Shown one piece after another: positions 1-14,400 of a DNA stretch of 64,000 nucleotides. The notes under the pieces are model-generated. The model was not told where the DNA came from. It made no database searches and was given only the letters and a program-made list of their open reading frames with translations. The stretch is taken from NCBI GenBank assembly GCA_013399875.1, contig VXAZ01002400.1:974464-1038463 (forward strand), given 5' to 3'. The number at the start of each line of letters is the position of its first letter. The stretch's first letter is position 1. The position numbers and the translations under genes are program-made. The stretch comes from Gymnorhina tibicen (lineage: Eukaryota > Chordata > Aves > Passeriformes > Artamidae).

Positions 1-2215
1 TTTTTTAAAGGAAGGGGAAAGCTCACACCAGTGATAAATTTGGTCAGTAAAATTACTTTTATTCTTTTTTTTTTCTTTTTTTCTTTTTTAAATAGAAGGG
101 CTTATACAATTGAGTATAAATATCCTTGAGGAACATGGAAATGAAATGAAAAAAGTATCTGGAAGGAATTCTTTTTATTGAGGAAGAGTGTACATATCTA
201 AGTATTCACCTACTTTTTGCTGCCTCCTGTTAACAGGCATAATGGCAATATTGCACTGAGCATATGCATGGAAAACACAGCTAATAAAGCAAGGAATATG
301 GTAAATACATTTCATACAACCTTAAAAAAATTCAAACAGTCGTACAACAAATTCTGAAGCACTTCTGTGATCTGCAATCTCAAGACGATGTTCGCTGTTC
401 TGAAGTGTTAGCAAATTGACACTTTTCTTTTTTTTTGTAGAAAGATTTTGTATTGGTTCATAAAACCACAGCCTTAAAATGGTTGGCTTTCAGTTACAGA
501 GGTAACAGAGAGGTATCATCTGAACTCACATCAGAGCTGTTGAAACAAAAATGGCAGCAGTACAAGCAGGTGCCTCCCCCAGTGTCCAAACCCCTTTGTG
601 GCTTTGCCATGGCCAAGGAACAGAGCAGAGCAGCCCAGCAGAGCAGCCAGACTCCCTGGATACTGTGAGCCAGGCTGGCATCCATTCCCTTGTTTACTGA
701 CAGAATGCTCCCCTAAATCCAAAATGAAGCAGGAGAACCCCAGCTAAGCAAGAGAAGTTCCAACAAGTCTTTTCAATATTGACTGCACCTGGGAATTCAT
801 TAACAGAAGAGGAAAATGAAATTATTTGACCAGCCCATAAAGTGAATGGATAGAAATGCTGCTCTGGAGATGGGAGACAAAGAAGTTTCTGTAATGTGCT
901 GAGCCCACAGTAGGAGGAATGAGTTAGAAAGGCTTTGTTCCACTGAAGTTCCAACCTGGTTTCCACAAGAGCCCTCTGAAAAAAGGTCTATTTACAACAA
1001 TCTCCAGCAGCTTGTGGAAAAGCCACCCCAGGTGTTTTCAACGCCACTGTTGCTTCAGTTCACTGTATGCACACCATGGGTCCATGTCAGGAACACCTGA
1101 ACAGACCCTGGAGCACAACAGACACAGAGTAGCCTCTGTCCAATATTAAAGTTATGATCAGTGGAAGAGCAGCTTCCACACACTTCAACATTTTATATTG
1201 CTCAGGCACTGAGGATCAATTCTCTTCAGCACGAGAATTTTCCACGCTAGGTTTTTGCTGGAGCCATTCCTGCCACGTAGGAAAAACTGGGCTACATTTT
1301 ATCCTTTCACTTCATTAGAATTTGAATTTATTTACATACAAAATAAGACAGGAGAAAAAGTTCTTTTATAGTAACCCAACAATGGGCACCTTCACTTGTA
1401 ATAAGGATGCCTTAGGCAAGGCAGCTGCATTTACTTCAGGAGCATATATAAAATTCAGTGTGCTGGTATCAAACAGAAACAATAATGTCAGATCATACAA
1501 TGCCAGTACATTCCAGTGGGCCCTTGACTATTAGGTAAAAAAAACAAAGCCAAAGAAACACAAATAATTTAAAAAAAAAATCCAAAACTTTCCACCACTT
1601 TAGTTCTGTTTAGAATGCTACACAATGAATAAATTATGTCGTTCTGGGATAGTGTTTTGCTCCTACATCTCAAAGAAATTCCAAGCTAATTAATTAGAGC
1701 AAGAAATTACATTGAGCAGGATAACGTTTTAAATGAAAGAAATGACTTAGAAACACCAATCAAAGATAATTTGATTATGATTAGCTGTGCTGAAGTCTAA
1801 GTCATTAAAATTGATGAAGAATGTTTTTACACTGGTCTATTCTATGTAATCCATTACCTACGCTATGCTCTGCAGTTCAAGTCTAACAAATGGTATCTGA
1901 TAATTCAATATTGAAGACTAAAATACTTTCAATGCACCATTTGCTCTCCTACACCAACATGTTTCCAATTAAAAAAAAAAAATCAGTAGCAAGTAGATTT
2001 GTGAAATTCTTCACTGGGAGAACTTGAGCTAACATGGAACATCATCCAGATTTTTACCTGCTCGCCTTCTACATGGTCAGGTTTAAATATGGCTGCTGCT
2101 TTATCCTGAACAGTCATTGTCCCACAAAAGTTACACCCACGGTTGGTAAGAAGAAATTCCCTGTGCTTTCTAAGAACTGAGGCTGCCCAAAGGTGCGAGG
2201 TTTCCTGCCGTGCTC
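1..2215 (-). other. EXOC5: EXOC5 3' UTR and flank with candidate poly(A) signals
   Basis: No coding exon is seen downstream of the EXOC5 stop. On the minus strand AATAAA hexamers lie at 1327-1332, 174-179 and 58-63. The last is followed within 30 nt by a GU-rich stretch (GGTGTGAGC), the usual layout of a used cleavage site, so the UTR may be about 0.9 kb or about 2.2 kb. The A/T runs at 64-90 lie beyond the distal site. Which site is used is inference. Confidence 0.55.
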
Positions 2216-2404
2216 TCAGCTGAAGTGGCGAGCGAGACGCGCAGACCTGTAGTCAACACGCAGCTGGACAAAGGAGTGAAGGATGTTCTTGTCCAGGTTA
2301 GCAAGTTGTTCTCCTGAGCAAACCTGCTTCAGATTATCTGGGGCTACAACCAGAAGGTTGCAAAGTGCATGCAGGGTATCAAAGAGCTGTAGGACCAGCG
2401 CAAT
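2216..2404 (-). CDS. EXOC5: EXOC5 coding exon 18 (stop codon)
   Basis: Residues 646-707, IALVLQLFDTLHALCNLL through YRSARLARHFS, then TGA (complement at 2216-2218). The C-terminal basic tail is preserved. Confidence 0.97.
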   Translation of the reverse strand: MALVLQLFDTLHALCNLLVVAPDNLKQVCSGEQLANLDKNILHSFVQLRVDYRSARLARHFS

Positions 2405-5400
2405 CTGTGGGCAAGAGAAAACAAAGGAAAAAACCAGAAATAATTAGAGTTGCTTGAAGTCTTGTAGCAGAATGTCCATCTACATCTTCAAAGTGCTTCC
2501 TCCTGAGAGAGGATTTACAACCATCATTCTCTCCTCATGGACAGGCTCACCTTGAAGTCTTTGGCACACTTCCTGTACTCAGCCACGTCACAAATGGCCA
2601 GCATTCCTCCCATGCAGCTGTAGGAATATTGCTGTAGGTGTTCATAGATGAGGCGGTGGAAACGAACTCCAAGCTCCATCAAAACCGTGTCCACATTCTT
2701 ACCATCCATGGAATTCCTGATCTTTTCCACCTGTTTTCTAACATAGCCACAGACTTTAACACAAGCCTAGATTCAAAAATAAAAAGGAGTAAATAAGAAT
2801 TAGGTAACCTACTTTCTAGAACTCTGTTCTTCTCAAAGTGGCTTCCACATCGTAAGCTGAACACCAGCCACTCACTTTAAACTTTTCACCATGCATCACT
2901 GAAATTAGTCATTCTCCAATTAAGAACTTTCCAAATTTCTTTTTATTTGCCACACAAAGATGCAAAAATGCGAGTAGAAAGATGGATACAAGACAATATT
3001 CTATTAAGTTATAGTTCACATCAGTTCAGAATAGAACATTTTAATTTGGACTTTTAATTCAATGATGCACCAAAGGGGTGTGATTAAAAACCTCTTGTGA
3101 GTAACAATTATAAATCCAAATTAACAGCCATACAGGGATTTTCACCCTTCCCACAGAGTACCAGACTCTACATCCTACTGCTGCACTTCTCCCATTCCCA
3201 CCTGCAGGCATTCAGGGAATGCTCTCATTTCTTCCCATTGAGTTTGTTCCTTACTCATCCCTGCCTTGTTCCCAAAAAGAGCCTAAATGTGAGCCGCCCC
3301 AGCAGCCCCTAGGATGGGATTCAGACACACTCACTGGGAAGGACAACTGTGCAGCAAAATGTTCATGCTGTACCTGTGATGCCTTGCCATGTTCCTGCCA
3401 TTCTGAGAGGAAAAAGCACCCAGCAATTAGAGAGTACCTGATAATTGATTTTCTGAAACTGATAGCTTAAAGCTAATTATCAGCTAAAAGCACTGTTCCA
3501 AATCTGGGCCTCTTGGGAGGGGAAAGAATGTGCCAGTTCCTCCAGCATCTACTGATTTGTGTCTGACACTAGGTAAAAACTACTCATGTTCCTTTTATGC
3601 TTGAGAAAGTAGTCCACAACAGAGTTTGGAGGTGCTTGGTGCAAAATGGAAATAAATTAGGCAAATGCACATGTTGTCTAATGGGAGTTTGGAAAGGAAC
3701 ATCTCGTACCTGATAAAAGCTGGGACTTTGTTACTTACATTTGTATATTGAATCAAAACATTGTTTTCATCTTCTGGTTTGAAATCAGTCTTCTTTTGCT
3801 CTGCAGCCAAGATGTGCTTCATCTGTCCAATCATACAATTCAGTGTCCTGTAAAGTTACAAATACAGATTGGGTTTTCAAGGGAACTTTTTCATTTCCTT
3901 GATTTTTATATTTACATATACTGACACGATTCTGTATAAAACTAAGCAGCATAAAGCAATGAGGGAAAAACCCCAGCACCCAGCATTTTTGTATAGAGAA
4001 GATATCCTTGATTTTATGTAAGCAGTTAGAAAAAGGAGCATCAGCCAAAAAAATCCCCCGAAAACTCTCTTCTCAAAGTTCAGTGTCTTGGAGCATAGCA
4101 CACAGCCTGCTGCTTTTAAAGGGGACACATTAACTGTGAGGTAATCCATTCAAATCCAGCTCTTCAGAGAAATTGGATAGCATCCTTCAATACAGAGAGA
4201 ATCCGAAGGAAGCATTCTAAGGAGTTTAGCAGAATTAGATCACATTGCATATTAGTCAGAAGCAAGCATCAGAAAGCACTTGGAAAATGAAGGAAGGGTG
4301 AGGGGGAAGAAAAAACCTCTTCCTTTGCCAGAGCTTGGTATTTCTCTTGTTCCCAGAAATCTAATGGAGTTTTACAGCATCAATTATTTCTCCTTTATAG
4401 GATTTATCTGTTCAGAACATTATCTGAGGTCAAGGCCCTGCTTTCCTTTGAGTCCAAAGCAAAGGTCAAACAGAAAAGCAGGCAACAGGAGCTGCAAACC
4501 TCTCCCAGTACCCACCTTGGCCAGGAACATCCCCCTGGCTCTCTTTTCCACTCCCTTTTCCTTCACCCCCCTCACCCCTCCATCCTTCCCAAAGAAAACT
4601 GTCAAGGACATTACAGGCCTTGAAGGATTCAAGCTGGAGTGGGGTGGAGAAAAATACATGTATCCAAAGAGGGAAAAAAACTCCTTTTTTCCTATGCCCA
4701 GAGCTCAGGCTTGTACTTCGGGTGTACTTCATTCCACAATCCATATAATTTAAAGAAATTGTATTTTGCATTCTCCTCAATGTCCATTTGGAAGAAATAC
4801 TCCCAGAAAGCTGTTTACACAAAATACATACTGAGAGAAAACCAGCTGAACTAATTCTGTTTGGCTAATAAATCACTTTTTTTGAGGTAGACAATTGCTG
4901 TGAATGGTTTTCAAGAAGCTGCACTTGGACTTTTCCAGATTGGATAAAGCTGAAACCATCAACGTTTCAAAAATTTGCTTTATTTTTTAAACTCATTCCT
5001 TTAAGCAAGACAATCAATTCTCAACAGCATCAGTGGCACCACAAAGCAGCATGAAAAAGCCCCACAAACACATTTTACATGTAATGTTCATCTCAAAACA
5101 AATCTCTCCTTTTTATGTGCTGAAACACAAATTTTTTTGAATTCTTCATCCACAAACCTCTGAATGTACTGTCTTCTGACAAGAACTTGTTCTCCTAAGT
5201 CTTTAAGAGATTAATTATTTAACACAACCAGATACAAACCATAATACTGATGACTGAGCTGTATCTGTCTACATCTAAGCTTATGGCCTTGGTGCTTCAA
5301 GTATTTCCAATTTTGTGTTTAAACCTCTAAGGTCACCTGCAGCAGGAGCAGCTAAAATCTCAATTGCCGCTTACATCCCCTATTTCCACCTTTGTCTTTG

Positions 5401-8400
5401 CACTTGCAGAAAATAATACACCAAATCAAAAGTAGGGCATCACACAACAGCTCCATTTCCCAATATTAAGCTCGTTAGTTTATTTTTTTCCTCTGCTGCA
5501 AAACAGCTGTGATTTTAATTTGCAATTTTTATAGCTATCCCCTCATTTTTATTCTGAGAAATAGAAAAAAGATTAAATGAGTCACAACCTCAAAGCAAGT
5601 CAATGTCAGAATCAAAATTATTCCAGGTCTCCAGACTTCCACGACTCGGTCTAATCCATAGCACTGCGCAGATCCCAGCAAATCATTTAACCTATTTTTG
5701 TCAAACCTTGCTCCTAATGGAAATCCTGCAAGTGTTTAACCTATTTCAATCATCATTTCTCCCTCTTTCGAAGTAGAAAAAAAACCAGTTTGGGACAATA
5801 AGGTAACACTGAATTATTGCACTGTTTCAACATAACCAAAATCCTTTAACATCCTTCCAGGAGCATTTATGGGTCAGAAATGTGCCAGAGAAAACATGAA
5901 CCTCTAACCACACAAAATCTAGATTTCCTATGCACAGTAATGCATGTTTATCTGTTTTACACAAAAATTAAAATATCCATTTTGAGTTCAGGAGTAATTT
6001 GTGCCTAAAAGCACAGTTAACATATATCACAAGGGTGTGGTTTACAAAATTAGGAGAAAGTTTAAATCTCTACTTGCCTATCAATGCCCATATCCAGCTT
6101 CACTTCCATTTGTTCTATGATATCCTTTTTCTTCTGAAGGCATTCAGATAATTTAGGAGAAGAACTGCAACAGTAAGAAGATGTGTGACAGTGTTAAAAT
6201 ATCAAATCAAATTTGTCTGCTGGGTTTGCTGCTCCCAACAGCATCTAGTGAAGATTTCCCACCCCATCAGGAAAAGGGCACAGCCACAAACCCCCTTTAG
6301 TCCCACCTGGAATGCAGCAGCAAATCTCCAAGGAGCAACATGTCTCTCCTTCCTATCAGTACTCCTGGAGCTCACCCTCTCCTATTTGTTTCCAAACGAA
6401 CCAATTTGTTTAAACTTCCCTTCTTCCCCCTCCCACGATAGTATTTTATCTTCCACAATATCAAGTTGAACTACTCCAAGCACACACTCCTCTTAATAGA
6501 GATGAGAAATGAAAAAAAAATTGCTTTCTTCACCAAAAAAAAAAGACCATTTACAGAGGAAATGTTAATCAAAAGAAAGGTACCTGATCAATGGCATCAG
6601 ATGATCATTGAATTGCTTGTCAAATAAATGGAAAATAGTATTGGCCTGGTGGACAACATCCAAGAAATAAAGATTTGCATTCTTTGAATCAGAAGAGGGA
6701 ATGCCTAAAGCAAAGAAGGTTTCATTAGAATTGTAACGATATGCAGTTCTTATAATTAGCATGATGACTTTTTAAATATGCAGAATTTTTCCGTGAATGC
6801 TTCAATCCCAGGCTTAGAGTTTCAAAAATTTACCACGGTGCCATATATAGAATTCTTCTCGTAGCTATATTGGTAACAAGCATAAGCACAGAAATACCTT
6901 ACTGGTAACATTTCTGAAAGCAAAACAGAGCAGTCCATTAAAAAAACCCCTTCAGAACACGAGTTTGATGCTGTCTTGTAAGAAAGACAGGTTCTCACTG
7001 TCAAGACTTTAACTTCTTTAAACAAGCAGTTTTCATATTTACTGTCATTGCAAACACACAAATATACAAACAAGCACAGAATTCCTATAAACATTAACAG
7101 TTAATATAAAAATATTCTCCTGTTACGATACAGAATATAGAGGTAGTGAATGCTGATGCCCCAATTTCTATGACAAAAATGTTTTTGAAGATAGAAGCAC
7201 TTTTCCATCTGTGCATCAATTCCCCAAACGAGAGTTACACTTTAGAAGCCATTAAATGTCGACCCCCAAACACACAAAACAAATTTCATTTAACCAACAC
7301 ATCCTGAACAAGGCCAATCAATAAGGCACAGCAAAGATCATCTGCACAGAAAGGCCAAGGAGATGAAATGCTCAGGAAATACTGTACTCACCAGCAAGGC
7401 CTGTTTCTAATGCATAATCGATGTGTTCAGTACATAAGAACTCTACAAGCATAGAAAAAATTCTGAAAGCATTCTTGGGTAAGTCAGAAGGATCAGAGAG
7501 CTTTAAAGAAAAAAAAAAATATCCTAAAGGTCAGTTCTACATAGATTTGAAAGTTTATTGGATATTGCATAGGGGATAAGCTTAAAATGTAACAAGTATT
7601 CCAGAATAATTGGAATTTATTCAAAATGAAAAGTATCCATACAGAGAATTATTCAGGAACAGCCTATAATATCAATAAACCCTTCAGCATTTACAAGTAA
7701 ACTGCCACAGGATGCTACAACACGCAAAAGTATAAACAGTTATTATTATTATTACTACTAATAATAATAGAGGATATTAATTAATAGTCCTTACAACACT
7801 TTTCCAAATGCAATCTCAGGAATTACCTAACCTGCATGCTACTGGATGCTGGGAAAACGCATACAGAAGAGACTACTCTATCCATACCTTGTATTTTTAT
7901 TCTTTTAATACCCTCCTGGCATTGGCCACACTGAGAAGCAGGACACTGGGTTAGCTGGACCTCCAGTTTGTGTTCTTTTGTCACTGGAGCAAAAATAATG
8001 CAGCTGAACCTCGGCTACATTTAGCACAGTTCAGCTGGAGTCAATGGAGCATGAACACTTTTATTAAGTGCAGCAATGCCCACATTTACACTCAGCATCC
8101 GGACTTTGATGAGCTGTAAGCAACGTGGGATTTTGGACAGCAACCTGTCAGTAAATCCCTTTTCTAAAGAAAAACGTGACAGGGCTTTTGTACCTAGGAA
8201 ATACAGCTTTGGTTCTTAAGGAATTAGGTGAAGACTTTTATGAAGCTTCAAGGAAGAAAGATTACTACTGCAACTCGAGGTAATTTACACAACACTCACA
8301 AATATTTCTGCTGTATTTTCCCAAAAAAAACCTGAAAAACCCAACAGCAGAGACTCTCAAACAGTGAAATGTTTCAATATATGGCTACAGCAGAATTACC

Positions 8401-11400
8401 AACTTATTTTTCCTAAAGCAACCCCAGCTGGCAGAGCCAGGGTGTCTGCACACATCTGCTATGTGACAAATATCACAATTAGTTAGCCAGGGACTAACTC
8501 ATCTTTTGCACAGTGAGTTGCCTTGACCACACACCCCTAAATTCTAAAACCCTAATTCTGGAAATCTCCTTACATGCCAAGATCCATTGGGGTTTCCACT
8601 CCATGACAATTATTTTAAAATCATTTATATTAAATCTGATCCCAACAGGAAGGCAGAAAAGAAGGAGGCTGTGCACATTTGGAGAAAGTTAGTTCATATC
8701 ATGAATTTAACAACTGCTTCTAGCAACTATGATATTGAGAAAAATAATGATGTAGCTGCTTGCCTTACAGCCACTGATTCTCACCCTGAGGAAGGTGGTG
8801 ATCCCAAGGGTGTGCAGGTAACAGTCCTGTGTCTGTACCCCGTTCTATCTTTGGCCCCATTAAGTTTATAAAATATTAAAACATCTAAATAACTGATGTG
8901 AAGTTTTTCTGCCCTAAACTCATTGAGAATGTGAAAGGAATTAAAATTTCCTAGAAATCAGTGTGTTTAGCTAATAAAAAAATCACAAACATTTAAGTCT
9001 GCAATTAAATTTCAAGGGTTTTCATTTACACCAAGTACCAGACAAATATGATTGACAGGCAGTAAAACCAGCAATTTAATCAGAAGTAAAATACCTTTTT
9101 CATGTTAGTCTAAAGCATTTTAAAAACTGCAGAGGGTTACCAGTGTAAACAATGTTTAATACTACTCCTCTCAGCATTTTATTGGTAATCATTCACTAAT
9201 GTAATGAGAAATTACATTTGAGGAAGGAAAACAACTGCTGAACTATTCAGTGTCTTTTTAAAGCAGGAAAAGAAAACCACACTAAAGGTTCCTCAGATGT
9301 GGGGTCTAATTTAGTAAGAAAAGCAATGTAGCCAGTAGGTTTAACCATCCCCACTTCTTCCAAAAATAGGCAGCATTAATTCTCACAAAACACAACTAGA
9401 TCCACATGGAAATGCAAACCCTCAGCCTCCACTGTGGCTCCATTTCCATGAAAAACACAAGGGAGAATTTGACAATGTCCTTTCTTCTTCCTGTCACACC
9501 TCAACCAAAAACTTAAGCTCAAGGCTTAACTTCACACACAAAATTATACCACTAAGGGAGATCACAGGAAGCAAACTTACCCTGTGACATCTTTCAAAAG
9601 CTTGCTTGGTTTCTTGCAAAAGGTTAACCACCACTTCTTGTGACAGGAAAGTTTCCCCGTGCGTGTCAATGCTTGGCCCCAGGGGTAAGTTTGTTCGTTG
9701 CCTTAGTCTCTCTTTGAGGTCTTGAATACTGGAACAAAGATTGACCCCAAGAACATTTCACTGGGTGGAAATTTTGGTACTCAAACTCAACAGCAATTTA
9801 GGATCTTTTAGTTGTTAACTCAAAAAACAGGACCCAAGACACAGTTTAGGATGTGCAAGCATTAAGACAAGTCTTGCAAGCTTTAAAAACAAAAATTGCC
9901 AGTAAATGCAAAACTACCACCTCTGATTCCATGGTCAACTGTGTTCTAGCATGGCACGTTCACACATGGGAGCAGCTATTCCCCTTTGTGGGATAAGAGT
10001 GATTTCACTGGAATCCTACAGCACTTCTGCTCTGTGGACAAATTTAGCTTCCATACACTCTGTCACACTGCACTTTCCAAACTCTAATGAGAGCTTCCTA
10101 TCTCATCCACACCCACAAATCCTCTCATCCTCATCCATTATCTCAGCAGTCCTTTATTTAGTCAAGCATGCTCCGACACATTTCCATGCATGAAACAACC
10201 CATACAGTTACGCACTACAATAAATTTAATTTTCCCCAAGAAAATTAAATTTGCATCTTTGCCTTTTTTTTTAATTACTTCACTGCTGCTTTTTCCATAT
10301 CATTCCTCATTCCTGACACACTGAACCCAGCAGCTCTTTGAAAGGTGCAGTAGCCTTAGCACCTCTGCTTCAGACAGGTTTTAGTACTTCCTATCCCACT
10401 TCTCACTACTCCTTCATTAGTTTTTCTACCCTGAGGATAATGAAGTCTTGTTTTACCTTTCTCTAAGTCCATTGCATCTTCAGGGCTCACTAAGAGCTTT
10501 CTCACTGACATTGCTATGGTCTTTTCCCCTTCCTAGGTCTTGGGAGGGGACCACAAGACCTGGGCAGGTGAAAAAAAATGTATGCTTTTAGATACACACA
10601 CATACATGCTTTAGGTACCTTAGTTTTGCTTCAGTCCTTTTGTGGATCTGGATCCTAAGTTGAAACATAGGTTTAACTGGTATTTTTCATTTCCAGCATG
10701 TACAAATACCATGCACTGAGTACATTTCACATGTACTGAGAGCAACACACTTTTGAGCAGAACATAAAGTGAAAACAAATTATAAAAGGCTGTAGGTCTT
10801 TGGCAGTTCATCACTGTGCATCTAACATGGCAAACACAGCCTTTCTCCCCTCACCACCTCCCTTCCACTTTAAAATGACGAAACTTCCCAGAAGGAACTT
10901 ACCCTCCAGTGCCAATGGACCTCTTCTGGTGGTTTTTGGAATCATAATAGCGCTGCAGAATCATAGCACTCCTACTTTTCAAATAGCCAATTTCCACCTC
11001 AATGTAATTCTCCAAGTAGGAAATGAAAATGGCCTTGATAAGCTTAGACAAGAAAGTCTGCTTATCAGTACCCAAGTTAAATTCCATCAATTTGCTTGAC
11101 AGATTAGTGGTTCTTTATGCAAAAGAAACAAAGAAGGGAAGGGGAGGAAAAGGTTGAATGTGGATGAATTACAGCATTACACGTTTGTAAAGTACACAGC
11201 ACAACAGAACCCTGATGGTGATTAAGACTTGGAGCAGTTTTACATTTAAGTAAAGAATTTCACATAATTCATGTTTAATTACACACAGCACCACTGCAAT
11301 CAAGTTGCCAGTGAGATGGGGAGGACTGGCTTTTGCACAGTTTTAAAATGACTCTTGAAGATCACAATAATTCCCATTGAACGTAATAACAGCCATTTTA

Positions 11401-14400
11401 AATTTTCCTTAGGAAACCCATCACTGTAAAGGTTAATAGACATAAAAATTTTTCAGCTTTTATGAGAAGTTTACATTTTTGGCTTCTTTTTCTTGACAAT
11501 AAATCTGTTTGTTTTCCAACAACTTCAATCCAATAATTTCATCATTGATCTATAAATACCTTGTATATAGATCATAGAGATTCTTAAGATACTGTTCTGC
11601 ATCTGATTTCCTGTGTTCCTCCAGCTGGTCCTTCACATAACTCTGTAAAATTTGGTACATCTGTTAGAAGATCAACTGGCAACCACAGGTCATACTCACC
11701 ACTTCCTAGATTATATGGAATTTCCTGCAAAGTGTAGATCTTACTTAAGGTAATTCATCTCTCCTTTGTTTCTAAATATCTAATTTACACTTCCTGCATT
11801 ATCCACAGAGAGAGTTAAATGCACTTGTAGAAGAAAATTATTTAATAATACAAAACAGTAATGTGTGAAGCAAAGACAAAAGACAGATGGCTTTGAAAAT
11901 ATGTCTGACCAAATAACACAAAATCCCCTCATTTTAAGACTCGAAAGCACCAGAGGCCTCAGGGCATTTCTGCAGTTGAAAGTAGGCAAAGGAGATGGTT
12001 ACATGTTTGCTTATCATAATACATACACAAAGCAGATACAAGCTTAGAGCCTTCTTATCATTGACTATTTGGACAAAAATATTATTTACCATAAAACACT
12101 AATTCAAAACTGATATACAAAACTGGGGTTGAAACACAAGCTCAATCTCTACACTATAAGAGCAACATCTACAGGGAAATTGCTTTTTGCAAGGAAAGTC
12201 ATGCTGTTGACTTTAAGCACTTAAGTGAGTGTCTTTGCAGGATGAAAAACTTAGTACTTTCAATTACTCTAGATTTTCATATAAATATTGCATTAGCTGC
12301 AAGACAGTATGCACAACATAGATTATTTTCACTTATTCAATGCTAACCTCACACATGACACCCAAATCCAAGAACCAGCAAATTAAAGACAGGAAATGTG
12401 GAAGTTCTTTTCCTGAAATATTCTTGGGAGGGGGCATAGGGAATAAATCAAACTCGTGTATGACATCTCATGAACTACCCAATGAACACAGCAATTCCCT
12501 AATAATTTTACATATTGAGTTTGAGGATTTGCAGTCACCCTGTATTCAGAGCATAAGCAGATTTATTTGATATGGGCTTGATTATCTGTCTGAATCGTTA
12601 CAGAGCAATGAGTTATGATTCTACACCCTTAGACAAAGATTACAAATACTGTAAATTCTCATCAATTGCTATTACTGGATAAGTTTTTGTTATTAATAGG
12701 TTCCTCAATGAACTTCAACATGTTAAAATTTGACATACCTGAAGTTTAACTTCAAAGATATTTTGAATGAGTTTGGCTAGCACGGTCTCCGGATTGCTGA
12801 AGATTTCTCCAACTTGCTTGTTCACTCTCTGGCAGAGAATGGCTGCATCTTCAAAGACATCATTCCTCAGGAATGCACCCTGGGGATTGAGAGGCACATT
12901 TTAGAATATATTTACAACAACCTATAGGACTAAATAAATCAACACCCAAAGAAATGATGTAAAACAAACTGCGTTACCTCTTGACACTGTTTTATGTACA
13001 CATCAACACAGTGGGAATAGCCCTGTGGAAGGAGCAAAACAACTCAGTGTTAGAGGAGGTTGTTCACACTTTCAGTACAAAATGAAATCAAGGAAATACG
13101 AGGCCTGGGAAAAAGCTACTGCAAAAAAATACAGATCCATTCAATGTGTAGTCTTTTCCAAGCCCATTTTTGTTACAGATCTAACATAACTCCACTTACC
13201 ACCACTCTACATGGATCTACACCTCAAGTTTCAACATTCCTTCTCAAGCATAAAAACCAGTTCACACCCATGTAAGAAGAGATTATCTTAGAAAGTTCTC
13301 CAGTGATGCTGCCCCCAATCCTCTTCACCTGCCTTCTTTATTCCCCTGCATTTGATTTCAGATTGAACACCCCAGTCCTTCTGAAGTTACAGATTACCTG
13401 ACATGGAGGTTGTGCCCACGCAAACACATTCACTCAAAACAGGCAGTTATTGTACCGTGGGTTGGTTTTATTCACATATTTAAATTAAACCCCTCCGTTT
13501 TTACCTTAAAGTGAAGCAGAACTGCTGCTACTTCTCTCATTCTGGAGATTTCTCCTCTCCGCTGAGCACTGGTAAACTCTTGAATTAACTGGCACTCTAA
13601 ATCGTGGTACTTACCTGGAGAGGAAAGGGGATAACAACAAAAACCCATCAGGCTGCGTAATACGGGCAAAAACTGTAATACTGCCAGTATTGCTTACTTC
13701 TTTAATCATCTTTAACAATTCAAATACAGCAACATGGATTGAACTGGATAGATAACTTACTTGCTATCTTTGATTTTACTTCAGAAAACCTGTTAACAAC
13801 AACAAAAAAATAGCATGATTAAATTCAAATCCACATCACATGAGAAATCACAGGCATCCAGGATCATGAATAGCAGGCACTCTGCTTAAAAATGAAAACA
13901 TGTAGCACAAAGACGACAGAAAAGTTACCCGCTTTATATCCCTAAAAACCTACAAGCATCTAATTCAAATCTAGCATTAAGTCAGCAAAGCAAAATTATC
14001 CCATTAAAAGTCTGTTAAGCAGTTTAGGATGTGTATGTAAAGATGATCCTACAACATGAGTGCGTGAACACAAATTTGAGAATAGAGGAGAGAGAAATAA
14101 GCAGACAATCCAGCTCAAAAGCTCCATGAATCACTAAGCACAGCACCAAAAAGGGAGACAAGAGAAGCATCAGAAAATCACAGCTATGCGAAGATTTACT
14201 TTCTTAAAAAGATGTTCAGATAGATTTTTACCTGTCAAAAGGCAGTTCCTGTGCAATCAAATGCAGTTTCTGAATAATATCAGCTGCCTCTTTAATCTGG
14301 TGAGAGGAAAACATGACAGAATCATTAAAGAAGGCCTGATTTGGGGCTGTTCCTTTCCTCCCCCTGCACTGTCCAATTTTCATACACAAAGTTCCTATTT

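Noticed and set aside
6061..6077. Use of the downstream GT (CAA|GTAG) as the EXOC5 exon 15 donor
   Set aside because: It adds four bases and shifts the frame into exon 16, which encodes a conserved peptide only in the GC-donor frame.
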